Source: Alentia gelatinosa (Eukaryota; Annelida; Polychaeta; Phyllodocida; Polynoidae). From it: a DNA stretch of 64,000 nucleotides. The translations under genes and the position numbers were made by a program. The stretch spans positions 39,907,950 through 39,971,949 of the forward strand of contig OX465579.1 in assembly GCA_950022655.1 (NCBI GenBank), given 5' to 3'. Below are positions 36,987 through 46,080 of the stretch, piece after piece. Every line of letters begins with the position of its first letter. Position 1 is the stretch's first letter. A model generated the notes under the pieces. It was given only the letters and a program-made list of their open reading frames with translations, ran no database searches and was not told the origin of the DNA.

Positions 36987-38140
36987 TTTCCCGGGTAGGG
37001 GTAGTGTCCCGCCACAGGCCCATAGGCTGCATTCCCGTTAGTCGGCCATCCTTCTCCTTCTGCGGCCTGGTAGTTTTGTGGTTGCGTTGTTTCCATATCC
37101 TTCTTGCTGGGGCACTCTCGGGCTACATGCCCAAACCCTTGGCAGGTATAGCACTGTAGATTGGGCCGTAATACACGACCGCCTCGGCCTCTGCCTCGAC
37201 CCCGGCCTCTATCCCGGCCGGCCCCCGGGTGTACCCCCATGTAGAAGATATTGGGTGCAGGGTAAGGGTTTTGCATCTGGGGTGCCGGGATCGGTGGCCC
37301 GTACCCGACGAGCGCAGGTGCCAGGGTATACTCATTGGTCGTCATCGGGTTACCCGGGGCCGCCACAGCTGCTACTTCCTCTGATCCACCCTTCGTCGAC
37401 TTCATGGATACCGCCAACGACTGCACTTGCCTTTCCAGCGACTTCAATACTCCAGCGAATTCCTTGTAATGTGGGGTCTCATCTAGTAAGGTGGGAGGCG
37501 GCGGAGGCAAGGCTGCCTGTTCCAAATCGCATACATCCTCCAATGACAGGTAACTGGCATTGTGGTTGGCTAGAGTGATTACCGCTCGTACATCGTCCGC
37601 TCGCTGGCAACCCACCAACTCACGCAACCTGGGACTACGCAGACCCTTCAAATAAAAGTCTGTGAGTTGGGTGGCGATGACATCTATTTGCCGCTCTTGT
37701 GGTGTGTAGGCGTAGTGCACCTCCTCCAGGAAACGTACACCATACTCTTTGACAGTCTCACAGGGACTTTGTTGCGCTTTTTCTACCTTCCGTCTTAATA
37801 ACTTAACTTCTTCAGCCCCGAGAAATGCTTTCAAAAGTACAGGCTTCAGGTTAGCCCATGAGTACTCCGTAGGTGGCTCACTCTCGGCAAACAGTGTCTT
37901 TGTTTCGATAATGCACCTACCTAGTGCGCCCTTAGACCGTCCTTGTACCGTGTCCATCATAATGGTATCCTCTGGATCAATTGCCTTATCAGCCGCATCT
38001 AGCCCATCGATCCAATCTCTGAATGCTGCCGGCTCATTCCCGTCGATCACAGCCACTCCCTTAACAAAGTCATTGATCCTCCTGCGTGTGGATTCCATCA
38101 CAGCGAGGTCCAACTTTCTCTGTTCTCGTTGCTCCGCCAT
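36983..38140 (-). CDS. gag: Gag capsid/nucleocapsid protein
   Basis: Gag packages the element RNA into particles. The chosen start (ATG at 38140) gives 385 codons. An upstream in-frame ATG (38224) lies inside the LTR and would translate the LTR edge and primer-binding region, so it is unlikely. The N-terminal two thirds are charged and helical with conserved-looking tryptophans, as in Ty3/gypsy capsids. An RG-rich box lies near residues 308-322, and a single zinc knuckle CYTCQGFGHVAREC (CX2CX4HX4C) at 330-343. It ends at TAG (36985-36983), immediately after the slippery heptamer, and pol follows in the -1 frame. No break is seen. Confidence 0.93.
   Translation of the reverse strand: MAEQREQRKLDLAVMESTRRRINDFVKGVAVIDGNEPAAFRDWIDGLDAADKAIDPEDTIMMDTVQGRSKGALGRCIIETKTLFAESEPPTEYSWANLKPVLLKAFLGAEEVKLLRRKVEKAQQSPCETVKEYGVRFLEEVHYAYTPQERQIDVIATQLTDFYLKGLRSPRLRELVGCQRADDVRAVITLANHNASYLSLEDVCDLEQAALPPPPPTLLDETPHYKEFAGVLKSLERQVQSLAVSMKSTKGGSEEVAAVAAPGNPMTTNEYTLAPALVGYGPPIPAPQMQNPYPAPNIFYMGVHPGAGRDRGRGRGRGRGGRVLRPNLQCYTCQGFGHVARECPSKKDMETTQPQNYQAAEGEGWPTNGNAAYGPVAGHYPYPGN
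36986..36992 (-). promoter_or_regulatory. -1 ribosomal frameshift site GGGAAAC
   Basis: In gag frame the heptamer reads G GGA AAC and is followed at once by the TAG stop. It fits the X XXY YYZ rule, and GGGAAAC is a heptamer known from retroviral gag-pro junctions. A shift here moves ribosomes from gag into the open pol frame (Leu-Val-Ala first), supplying the missing link between the two genes. Confidence 0.85.
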
Positions 38141-38173
38141 CTTATGATCTGTGGGTAGGTAGGGTAACGTAAT

Positions 38174-38192
38174 ATCCTGGCAAGATCGCCAC
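38174..38192 (-). other. Primer-binding site region
   Basis: The minus-strand sequence right after the 5' LTR is G followed by TGGCGATCTTGCCAGGAT. A TGG start one base from the LTR is the expected form for tRNA priming. I do not assign the tRNA. Confidence 0.65.
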
Positions 38193-38455
38193 TTTAACAG
38201 ATCATAAAGAAGACGAGAACTCAAGAGCTACTACTGCAAGACTGTTTAATCTCGGCCACATGCCGTCCATGTATATCCACTGGTCACAGACCCCGCCTCC
38301 TCCAGGAGGAGTGGTCAGATGATTGGCCAAGATAAGATACCACTGCCTGTCAATCACGGCAGCCACACCCCACTGGGAACGAGGTCAAGTCCCCCTGACC
38401 CACAAGGCACGGCCCTAATTACTCCTTCTAAGACATAGTATAATGAACCGTTACA
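38193..38455 (-). repeat. 5' LTR with promoter elements
   Basis: 263 bp. On the minus strand the order is TGTAACGG end, GGCCAATC CCAAT box (38321-38328), GGAGGCGGGG GC box (38291-38300), TATA-like GGATATAC (38271-38278), ATTAAA poly(A)-like signal (38245-38250), then the GTTAAA end. The CCAAT, GC and TATA order and spacing are plausible for a Pol II promoter. Confidence 0.9.
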
Positions 38456-38587
38456 CAAGCACTGATCAATATTATAATCTTTATTGCATAAATGTTATTC
38501 TGTTGGTAATCACATAGACCTTTGCGAAACAGACGTTTATTCGACACTAAAATGATATGCCTATACTGATTTAATACTAAAGTGGTT

Positions 38588-38853
38588 ATGTGTCTGTCAT
38601 ATTGTCTTGTTATGTTTTGTCCTGTATGAAAATAAAAAAATTGAAAAAAAATGGGGAGAAGAAATGATATTCCATGGGTGAGATGTGACACATGTATTTC
38701 GAAAATCTGTAGAAACAGGGTAGATTATTTACCAGTGCATGACAACCCTATATCATTTAGAAATGTATCTGTTTCTTTATGGCTGCTAAAATACTTGTGT
38801 GTATATATCCTGTACAAGTTGAAAATAAAATATTCTCCACAATAAAAAAAAAA
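38588..38853 (+). mobile_element. Retroposed insertion with LINE-like 3' end and extra tail
   Basis: The 266-bp insert is flanked by the 12-bp duplication ACTAAAGTGGTT (38576-38587 and 38854-38865) and ends in an A run after AATAAA-type signals. Inside, GTATGAAAATAAAAAAATTG (about 38625-38645) followed by A's looks like a LINE 3' end, and about 200 bp of other sequence follows before the second poly(A). This is the pattern expected of 3' transduction. A 64-codon frame (38651-38845) inside the transduced part has no known domain. Confidence 0.75.
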
Positions 38854-39365
38854 AACTAAAGTGGTTGTGCTATTTTGCTTGCCATGATGTTTTATAAAAA
38901 ATACATGGCTGGGTGCACTTTCTCAATGCCTATACCTAGGCTGCTCATTGTCTCCCATTCCTAATCACTAATTCTCCTGTTTCTCCATTGTGGAATTGCA
39001 AGATAGTATTTGTTAGATGCATGGTTCGCAATAGAAATTGAGTATAACCTTCCCGAACGTGGTTTTCTATACAACAACATATCACACTGTGGACCAAGCA
39101 ATCTCACGACTCGCTGCAAAATACCTTGTGTAGATACTTAGTATGACAAGGTGGTAAAGTGATTCCATCGACTTGATACAAGCTTTGTGATCCCAACCGA
39201 GAAAGCCATACCACCGTACCTTTTTATTACAATTCCATTACTGTTTTATGCCCTTTGTAATCCTCAGATGGTTAGAAGTTGGTCTGTCTAGAGAAAATGA
39301 TCTGGTAATGTAGATCCATTTACCAAGTGCAGTCTTACTTTATGTAGCGTATAAAAACTGGTACA

Positions 39366-39801
39366 CGGTCATCTCGGCCCCATCGGCATCTCGGACCCTT
39401 TTTTTGTGCGGTCATCTCGGCCCCCTTGCGGCCGTGTTTTGCACTCCCGCGTTTTAAGGATAGGGTTAATGTTAACGAAAGGTTTAGGGTTAGGGTTAGG
39501 GTTAGGGTCAGGGATAGGGTTAGGGTGAGTGTTAAGGTTTGGGATAGGGTTAGGGATAGGTTAAGGTTTGGGATAGGGTTATCACACATGTTTTGTAAGA
39601 TATGCTTTTGTTTTGTAAGATTCTTTATTATGGATAATAGACAAATAATATAATACAGCAAAGCTTGTGTCTTTGGGAATCTATATTTTGGGTAAGTAAT
39701 CACATTGGAAGACATTCCCCGTTTTCGCGCATGAAGGCGTGAAAGCTGTAAAAGCGGGGGGGGGGGGGGGGGAGGCGAGGTGCCGTTGGGTCCGAGATGC
39801 C
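39366..39801. repeat. Interstitial telomere-like tract between inverted repeats
   Basis: About 39456-39591 consists of TTAGGG units and variants (TAGGGA, TTAAGG, TTTGGGA), with an uninterrupted run near 39483-39508. To the left CGGTCATCTCGGCCCC occurs twice (39366 and 39409). GGCATCTCGGACCC (39385-39398) pairs perfectly with GGGTCCGAGATGCC (39788-39801). A 17-base G run lies at 39756-39772. The inverted repeats suggest that the telomeric tract sits inside an element or marks a repaired break. Confidence 0.8.
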
Positions 39802-42325
39802 AAAGGGGTCGAGACTATAGTCAACAGACGTACGACGCTGAATGCCGGACCAGTAATGATTGTAATTGTGTAAACGTTTGTGGTAGATCTAGAACAACAG
39901 AATTCGTGAGGAAAGCTCAAAGGCTCAAATGAAATGATGGAACGATGAAAATACTCGCCGTCTAAACTCCTATCCTTTTTGATAGTTGATAGAAAGGAAA
40001 GGTGCGGCAATACAACACTATGATCAAGTCACAAAATGTTAATATTCTCTCAATATTACGGTGCATATTCTTGAGTACATGGCAATGCAATATAAATCAA
40101 GAATTATATATAATGGAGGAAGTAGCGGCCACAGACTCTAAGCGATAGACAAGTCGTTATATTGGCGAAGGACACTCGCTATATTTCGTTCCCATAAAGC
40201 TACTCAGAGAAGGTCGATCTACAACAGACAACACGCAACAAAGGAACCCCTCAATGGCAACTGCTTGAAAGCACGAGTTGACAGAGAGCACAGGCCACGC
40301 CTCTCCAGCAGGTAGTAACACCACGCTATGACACACGAAAAGACAAAGGTTAGCATTCACTTTGAAGAAGGCATTTACTAAAAGAAGAGACAGTAGCAAA
40401 AGCCATGAATCTGCCACTCTGGTGTTTATGAATGAAAGTGTCGTTGGCATCAGTGGCGGATGTATCGTCACTCCATGAAGGTATCTACTCAGGCCGTTCC
40501 ACCTATCTGTTATACCAGGCGTTTATTACCCCTTTTGGCTCAACATTTCCGGTACATGTATCAGATCAGCTGGGAATCCATCTATTTACAGATCGTTGAA
40601 CGTAACTTGCTGGTACTAATGTTTATACTGTGTTGTCTTACTCTTACAGCGACTGAGATATGGGTCCGTGCTCAACCCTATGGATTCTTACCACGAATGA
40701 GCGTCCTTTAGCCGTTACTTTGGATATGATCACCCTGCCAGCATTTACCGATGGTTACCCATATGAGATACTCGACTCACACATTTCCAGTTAGATATAC
40801 ATACCTGATGCAGTATACATATTAGTGTCTCCGTTAGGTGCCTTCCCTAAAAAATCCCAGTTGCAGTTACATACTACATTTAAGCTAAAGAACATTTCGG
40901 TCTATTACAGCTCCTCCTTCAGCCTTTTCGCTTGTGCTTGTATACGACACCCCGAACCTCATTTCAGAGGTAAGTATATGGTTGAAAATGGAAACCAGCG
41001 TCGATGCAGAGTTGTCAAGAGGCAGGCAGCACTACAAATTGAGGCATCTAGCCATGTTCACATGCACAAACCTGCCCCGTTTAGTTATATGAATATTTTG
41101 GCTCTCGCTGATATCCAATGTGGAATGTGCTTCAAATGTCCAATTTTTTGTTTTCAAGAACTTGACTTTCTATATTATATCGAACAACTAAGACATTTTT
41201 CAAAGGAAATTTAAGCTAATTCTATGTCAATCAGGTTTCAATTTGACCTCACAAAGCAGACTTTGTGTCTAAAGGTGTTTGCTGTGTGTGACCTGTCATC
41301 CGACCTACAACTTAAGCCCTTGTTTGTGGTCACTCAGGGTTCCTCCCTTGCTTTTGTGATGAATGCAAATCTGATGGCATGGAACAAAGCCTCCACTTTT
41401 AACATTGACTCCATGTGGAATAATAAAATGAAAATGTTGTGAGAATAAAATAACTGCATCTTAGCAAAGTCTTTAGTCTGCTTGATTGTTGTAAAGATCA
41501 TGAAAATGCTATAAAACTCGGAAGGTTACTGTAAACGTTATTTCATATAGTTTTAAGATCTTGTAGCGGCCAACAGCGGAACGATATTTCCACGATACAA
41601 TGCCACCTATAGAATGATAAAATTATGACAGCCATTGTACAGATTATTAACATCTCATTGGGCTTATCTAGTTTCTTCAGGGATTTAATAAGTATTACAT
41701 CACCCCTAGCTGTCTAGCACCCTCAAATAAGAGAACACCGAGGGCAGAAATAATGCATTTTGGGAACGAGGATCCTCGATAAGCTAACAAAAAAGACTCT
41801 ATCTAAATAAAGCCTTCGCAATAAAGATAGTAACTGCGGTGTCTTTTACCCGATCACTATAAAGGTCATGAGGCCGAGTTGGTTACAATTAGGGGAATTC
41901 AGGTCAGTCAGGCTTTAGGTTCAACACAAGGCAATCTACAAGCAAAAAGTCCCGCAAAAAATGCAGACATAATTTGCAATTTTGTTCAGCATTCTCACAG
42001 CACCATCACGGTATTTTAGTATTAGGCAGCATCTTTTAAATGTTCAGTTTAGATTGCGCGTTGCACGCATTACTAGATGAGGGCTAGAGCTAATGAGATC
42101 TGATAATTTTCTTCTAAGGCCTTATTCACTCTTTTCCGAGGAAAGTTCCTCCTTTGAGGTGCATTGAATCGGTCCATGTGTTGGAACATTTACACAGAAT
42201 AAATATGAAACAAAAATGATATAAATACAGGAAAGTACAACGGAAAAAAGTTTTAACAAAAGCACAATGTTATCCCTAATAGATGAAGATGTGGATGAAG
42301 TTGTGTCTACCATAGTGGATTAACT
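39802..42325. other. No supported gene
   Basis: A weak exon-like segment (40911-40969, plus) lies between a pyrimidine-poor acceptor and GTAAGT, but its translation is unremarkable. Nothing else could be supported. Confidence 0.35.
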
Positions 42326-43330
42326 AATAGATGTTTCTATCATAGACTTAACCATTATCTATTTCAAAGTTCCATAAAGCCCGTTTAAACTCTTGTTTAG
42401 TTTCTAAGTGTTGTATGTCCTGGGGCAACTCATTCCTTCATTTAACCTTCATGTCATTACTATCATCTGTGGATAATTTAAACATTAACGACAATAACTG
42501 ATTATCCCTCCTATCTCGTATTATCTCCAAGTTGCATATACGATGTAGTTCATCGACTGATATCCTTGTATTGAAATTCGGAGTGACCACTCAGAGAGCT
42601 TTGAGCTAATAGTCTTAGATACACCTCAAATATGGGGTTTCAAGCTATTGACATTGTCGAGCATGATTCCAAGATGTCTGTAGCCTGCAACATACGGTAC
42701 AGCCTTATTCTGATAGCTTACTTGAATTGGGTTCAAGTGTTTTAGTCGGGGGCAGAAGCATAGCAGCAAGTTTTTGTTTTCGAGACATTGATAGTAAGTG
42801 CGTTCCTTGCACACCAGTTGGCTATTCCATTTATTCCCTTCTGAAGTTCATCCAAAACAAATTTCTCCTGGCGATCACTTGAATATACGACCAGATCGTC
42901 TACATATTGAATTGACTCACAGGTCGAAAGAACGTCAGTCATGTCATTTACATAAATGTTGACCCCTGTGGTACACCCAAAGACACTATTTTTTCTTTTG
43001 ATGTCTGGTCATGGTAACAGATTGTTTTTGGTCTAATAAATATTCTCGAAGCCAGTCTGCCAGACCATCAGGGATTCCAAAAGTATGCCTAATTTTCTCC
43101 ATCAGTATGTTTCAGGGTATGCAGTTGAAAGTTTATTTCGTGTCCAAAAAAAAGACTTGCCATATCTTTGTTGACACATATATCTTGCACTAATTTATAA
43201 ATGGCATCCTCAGTTGCTTTGCCTCTCCTGAATCCATATTGATTTTTACACAACTTAGGTTTTATCTCCCTCATAACAAACTCTAAGACAACTTTTTCCA
43301 ACGGTGTGTGTGTTATGTTATGTAATGGTT
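42326..43330 (-). pseudogene. Broken LINE reverse transcriptase
   Basis: In minus order, the pieces are LEKVV...NQYGFRRGKATEDAI (RT finger/palm entry, near 43300-43190), a frameshifted DGLADWLREYL segment, LGVPQGS (about 42980), QYVDDLVVYS with the catalytic YVDD (about 42910), a shifted segment with GYRHLGIMLD (about 42660), and a C-terminal ELPQDIQHLETKQEFKRALW (about 42410-42350). These are ordered RT motifs of a non-LTR element, most like Jockey/CR1-group LINEs, spread over at least three frames with stops. The endonuclease half is missing. It is dead. Confidence 0.85.
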
Positions 43331-45532
43331 CTTATAAACTCAATGAGCTCTATAACATACGGATATCCTCCACAGAATGCTAACAAAGACGGCAACAGGT
43401 ACGTGCAGAAGGCTATCCAGTCGGTTTCAATAAGATGATGCCCGTATATCAATGTACTTATATCCATATACTTATACAATTGTGGCACAGGCCCCCAACT
43501 TTGTTTGATATCTGTATTTAACCTGTCATCAAGCTTCGCTTGTTATGATACCTAAGGTATCTAAGCGACTCCAGTTAAATGTGACGTCGTGAATTCCCAA
43601 CAGCCCACACCAGTTCCTGGATCTATTGAATGAACCGTCTCAATTCTTAATCCCATTATGGGGAAAAAGGAAGGGGTCGGCGGCCCCAGTCGTTGACTCG
43701 AGGATTACGAGCAGGGATCCTTCAGCTTCAGGAGATCAAGCAGGTTCACTACAACAATCGCCAGTGGTTCAGGCTTGAGGGCCGCTGACCGGACAGGGGT
43801 TACTTACAATACAGGCGGGCAGATTTAGAAGTGAAATGAAAAGGCTCCAATTAAATCAAAAACATACATACTGAGAACCACTGCTATTACACAATAAGAC
43901 CTCGGAATAAACATTTCATAACACCCGAATTGTGTACTAGACTTCACCGGTAATTTAGCATAGCCTTCCCCTGTATTTCTGTGTATTTACAATGCTTTAA
44001 AGGCAAACAGGAGTCGTCCTTATTGGAAGCCTCGTCCGCTATGGGTAGAGACATTGCCCTTCACTGATTACCAGTGTCCTTCGCTGTGCTCATGCCGATG
44101 GAAGGCCGGTCTGATTGCAGATGAAGACGGGGACTGACCTTCCCAATCACAGAGAGTTCAGGCGAGTACCAAGGAGCAGATCGATCTAAGTGCACCCATT
44201 TACAGACTGGTCCAAAGAGTGCTCAACTCGGCCTACATTCACGATTAACCAATTCCAACAAACAAAGAGGCTCTCTACAGACAGGACTGCTTATAAGAAT
44301 AACTCATAGTTGCGCCAAGGGAAATGCTGAAGAGGAAAAAGTCCACATTCCTATATTCTAACTCTTTCTATGTCATGTTACCAAACTGAAATTAATCAAT
44401 ACTTCAAATTAAGTTAAGTTGGATATATGCATTATAATGCGTACTTCTGGAGATTGGGCATTGGTATGGCATATGTATACATAGTAGATGTGATGATTCA
44501 ATTCCCATTAGATTTTTTAAGATGATAAATAGGGGATTCCTAATAACAATGCAGTTCCACATCATAGTATTCATACTTCGTTATAAAGCTAACCGTCAAA
44601 GGCGGAAAGTTATCATGTAAAAAACCTACATGTCTTTTACACTTTGCTAGTGAATACACATTGCTAGTGAGCAACTTGGGGGCCATCATATTCGATTTTA
44701 TCGCACAAACAGTTCGCACTGTGCTTACATCGCTGAGTTATTCAAGGGGATACGGATCTCTCCCTTACATTTTCCCCATTACTGGCCAGCCGTATCTTGG
44801 CCAATGAAACAGCATAAAACGATCTCGGCTAGTTTTATCTGACGATAAGGTTATTGCCACATAGATTGCATCTCAATATGATAGCTTAACAATACAACCA
44901 ATTGATCTGATATACAGCCACCCATAGTAGCTGAATTGCTTTTTCTGATCAAACCTTTTATATAAACACTGTTTTACACATGCCACGCACAATACACGTC
45001 AAATCTGTAATGTTTCAACAGATTTTGGAAATCGGCAGTGCATGAGAATTACATAAGACAGCTTTTCAGACATTCGCTTCTTGATGATTGCAATACAAAT
45101 ATGTCTATTGTACAAAAACGTTTTGATATTACGTCTATCTTAGTCGCTTTACGCCAAATAAGCTCAACGGGAAGCGACTTGACATTGGTTTCACTGATTG
45201 CAGGCGGGTTCCGTTGCCTGCACGTTCACACTGAAACAGCCGCGTGAACGTGGGCGTATCCCTGTGTATGGCCCGTGATCTGGCGGTGTGTGAATCACAC
45301 AGGGCGCCTTCTCCCCCTGCGGATCAAGGCTTCGGTTACTATAGTAACAGAACAATCCGGGTCACCACGTGTTTCACGGCAATGGAACAACAGGTCGTCA
45401 GCACCGTAGTTGCATTCTCTAATTTTTAATAAGATCCATGTAGCAAAACATCACATACCTTCAACACAGTGAGGTGTATGGTAACTACCTTTTGCAAGAG
45501 AAACAATGGAACGTGATATATGATCCACTCAC
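43331..45532. other. No supported gene
   Basis: Short frames near 43660-43830 and 44040-44230 look moderately coding-like but lack recognisable domains, and none has a convincing acceptor-donor pair. Confidence 0.35.
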
Positions 45533-45655
45533 CATAGTCACAGTCACTAATGAGTACGAGAGTGGCTGGTAGATTCTGTGTGATATTCATGTAGGTTGTC
45601 AGCGTATCCCCGGCGTATGTGGTAGCACGCGGGGCAATCTGGTGCACCCGTAAGG
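45533..45655 (-). CDS. Probable internal exon, phase 1-1, extracellular type
   Basis: An open segment of 123 bp runs from an AG (acceptor at 45656-45657, weak pyrimidine tract) to a strong donor G|GTGAGT (intron starts 45532). Both boundaries fall after the first base of a codon, so the exon is symmetrical (phase 1-1), as is usual for modules of extracellular proteins. The peptide has alternating beta-like hydrophobics, an N-glycosylation sequon (NIT) and the stretch ATLVLISDCDYG. It faintly resembles PKD/REJ-type beta domains, but I cannot prove this. Its phase matches the signal-peptide exon at 59952-60012 on the same strand, which may be the start of the same gene. Confidence 0.4.
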
Positions 45656-45781
45656 CTAGCACGCGTTACGTTTCATTATCCACCAAATACGAAGTGTTCA
45701 GAGAGAACACATAGATACTTTTTATCGGTATCAGCGGAGAATACAGCATCGGTGTTTCCTCTCGGGAGGATACCTGGATTT

Positions 45782-46080
45782 ATCCTAACCCTGATTAAAA
45801 AAAACGTCATATGCTTAATGTTGAGTATTCCGGCGGGCGTGCAGTAAAGTGTTATTTTTTGCACGAGTGTAAGAAATTATTGGAGACAGGGTAGGATAGA
45901 TACTAAACTGAAATCAAGTTACTAGTGTTAGTGTTGATCGCACTCCGGTCAGGTCTGCTTCTCAATATGCTCGGCTATCACCTCGCACAGTACTTACTTA
46001 GTACACGACCTACCCGCCGTGCAATAAACGCTAACACTACTAACTCTCATTCAATTTCCACTAGAGGTGCTTGACATTAA
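45782..46080. mobile_element. Second copy of the 16.5-kb repeat family
   Basis: The string GCTCGGCTATCACCTCGCAC...CCGTGCAATAAACGC...CTAACTCTCATTCAA is homologous to the spacer of the inverted-repeat element at 16.5 kb. A weak inverted pair (GTGTTATTTTTTGCACG near 45850 against the GTGCAATAAACGCTAACAC region near 46020) suggests a foldback form here too. Confidence 0.5.

Larger units (their letters stand above)
32116..38459 (-). mobile_element. Complete Ty3/gypsy LTR retrotransposon
   Basis: The element proper is 32120-38455 (6336 bp), flanked by the target duplication CAAG (32116-32119 and 38456-38459). In minus orientation the order is 5' LTR, primer-binding region, gag, pol (protease, RT, RNase H, integrase), a short broken third frame, polypurine tract and 3' LTR. 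Integrase after RNase H places it in Metaviridae rather than Ty1/copia. The LTRs look identical and gag and pol are uninterrupted, so insertion is recent and the copy may be mobile. The clade within Ty3/gypsy is not assignable by eye. Confidence 0.96.

Noticed and set aside
33131..38147. Many plus-strand frames within the gypsy element
   Set aside because: They are shadows of gag and pol on the other strand, with no motif of their own.
38141..38224. Gag starting at the upstream in-frame ATG (38224)
   Set aside because: That ATG lies inside the LTR, and the extra 28 residues translate the LTR end and primer-binding region. The ATG at 38140 fits a short leader and a normal Gag start.
39426..39715. 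Frames of 75 and 126 codons across the telomeric repeat
   Set aside because: They translate the hexamer repeat (LTLTLS and VRVRVR patterns), so they are repeat artefacts.
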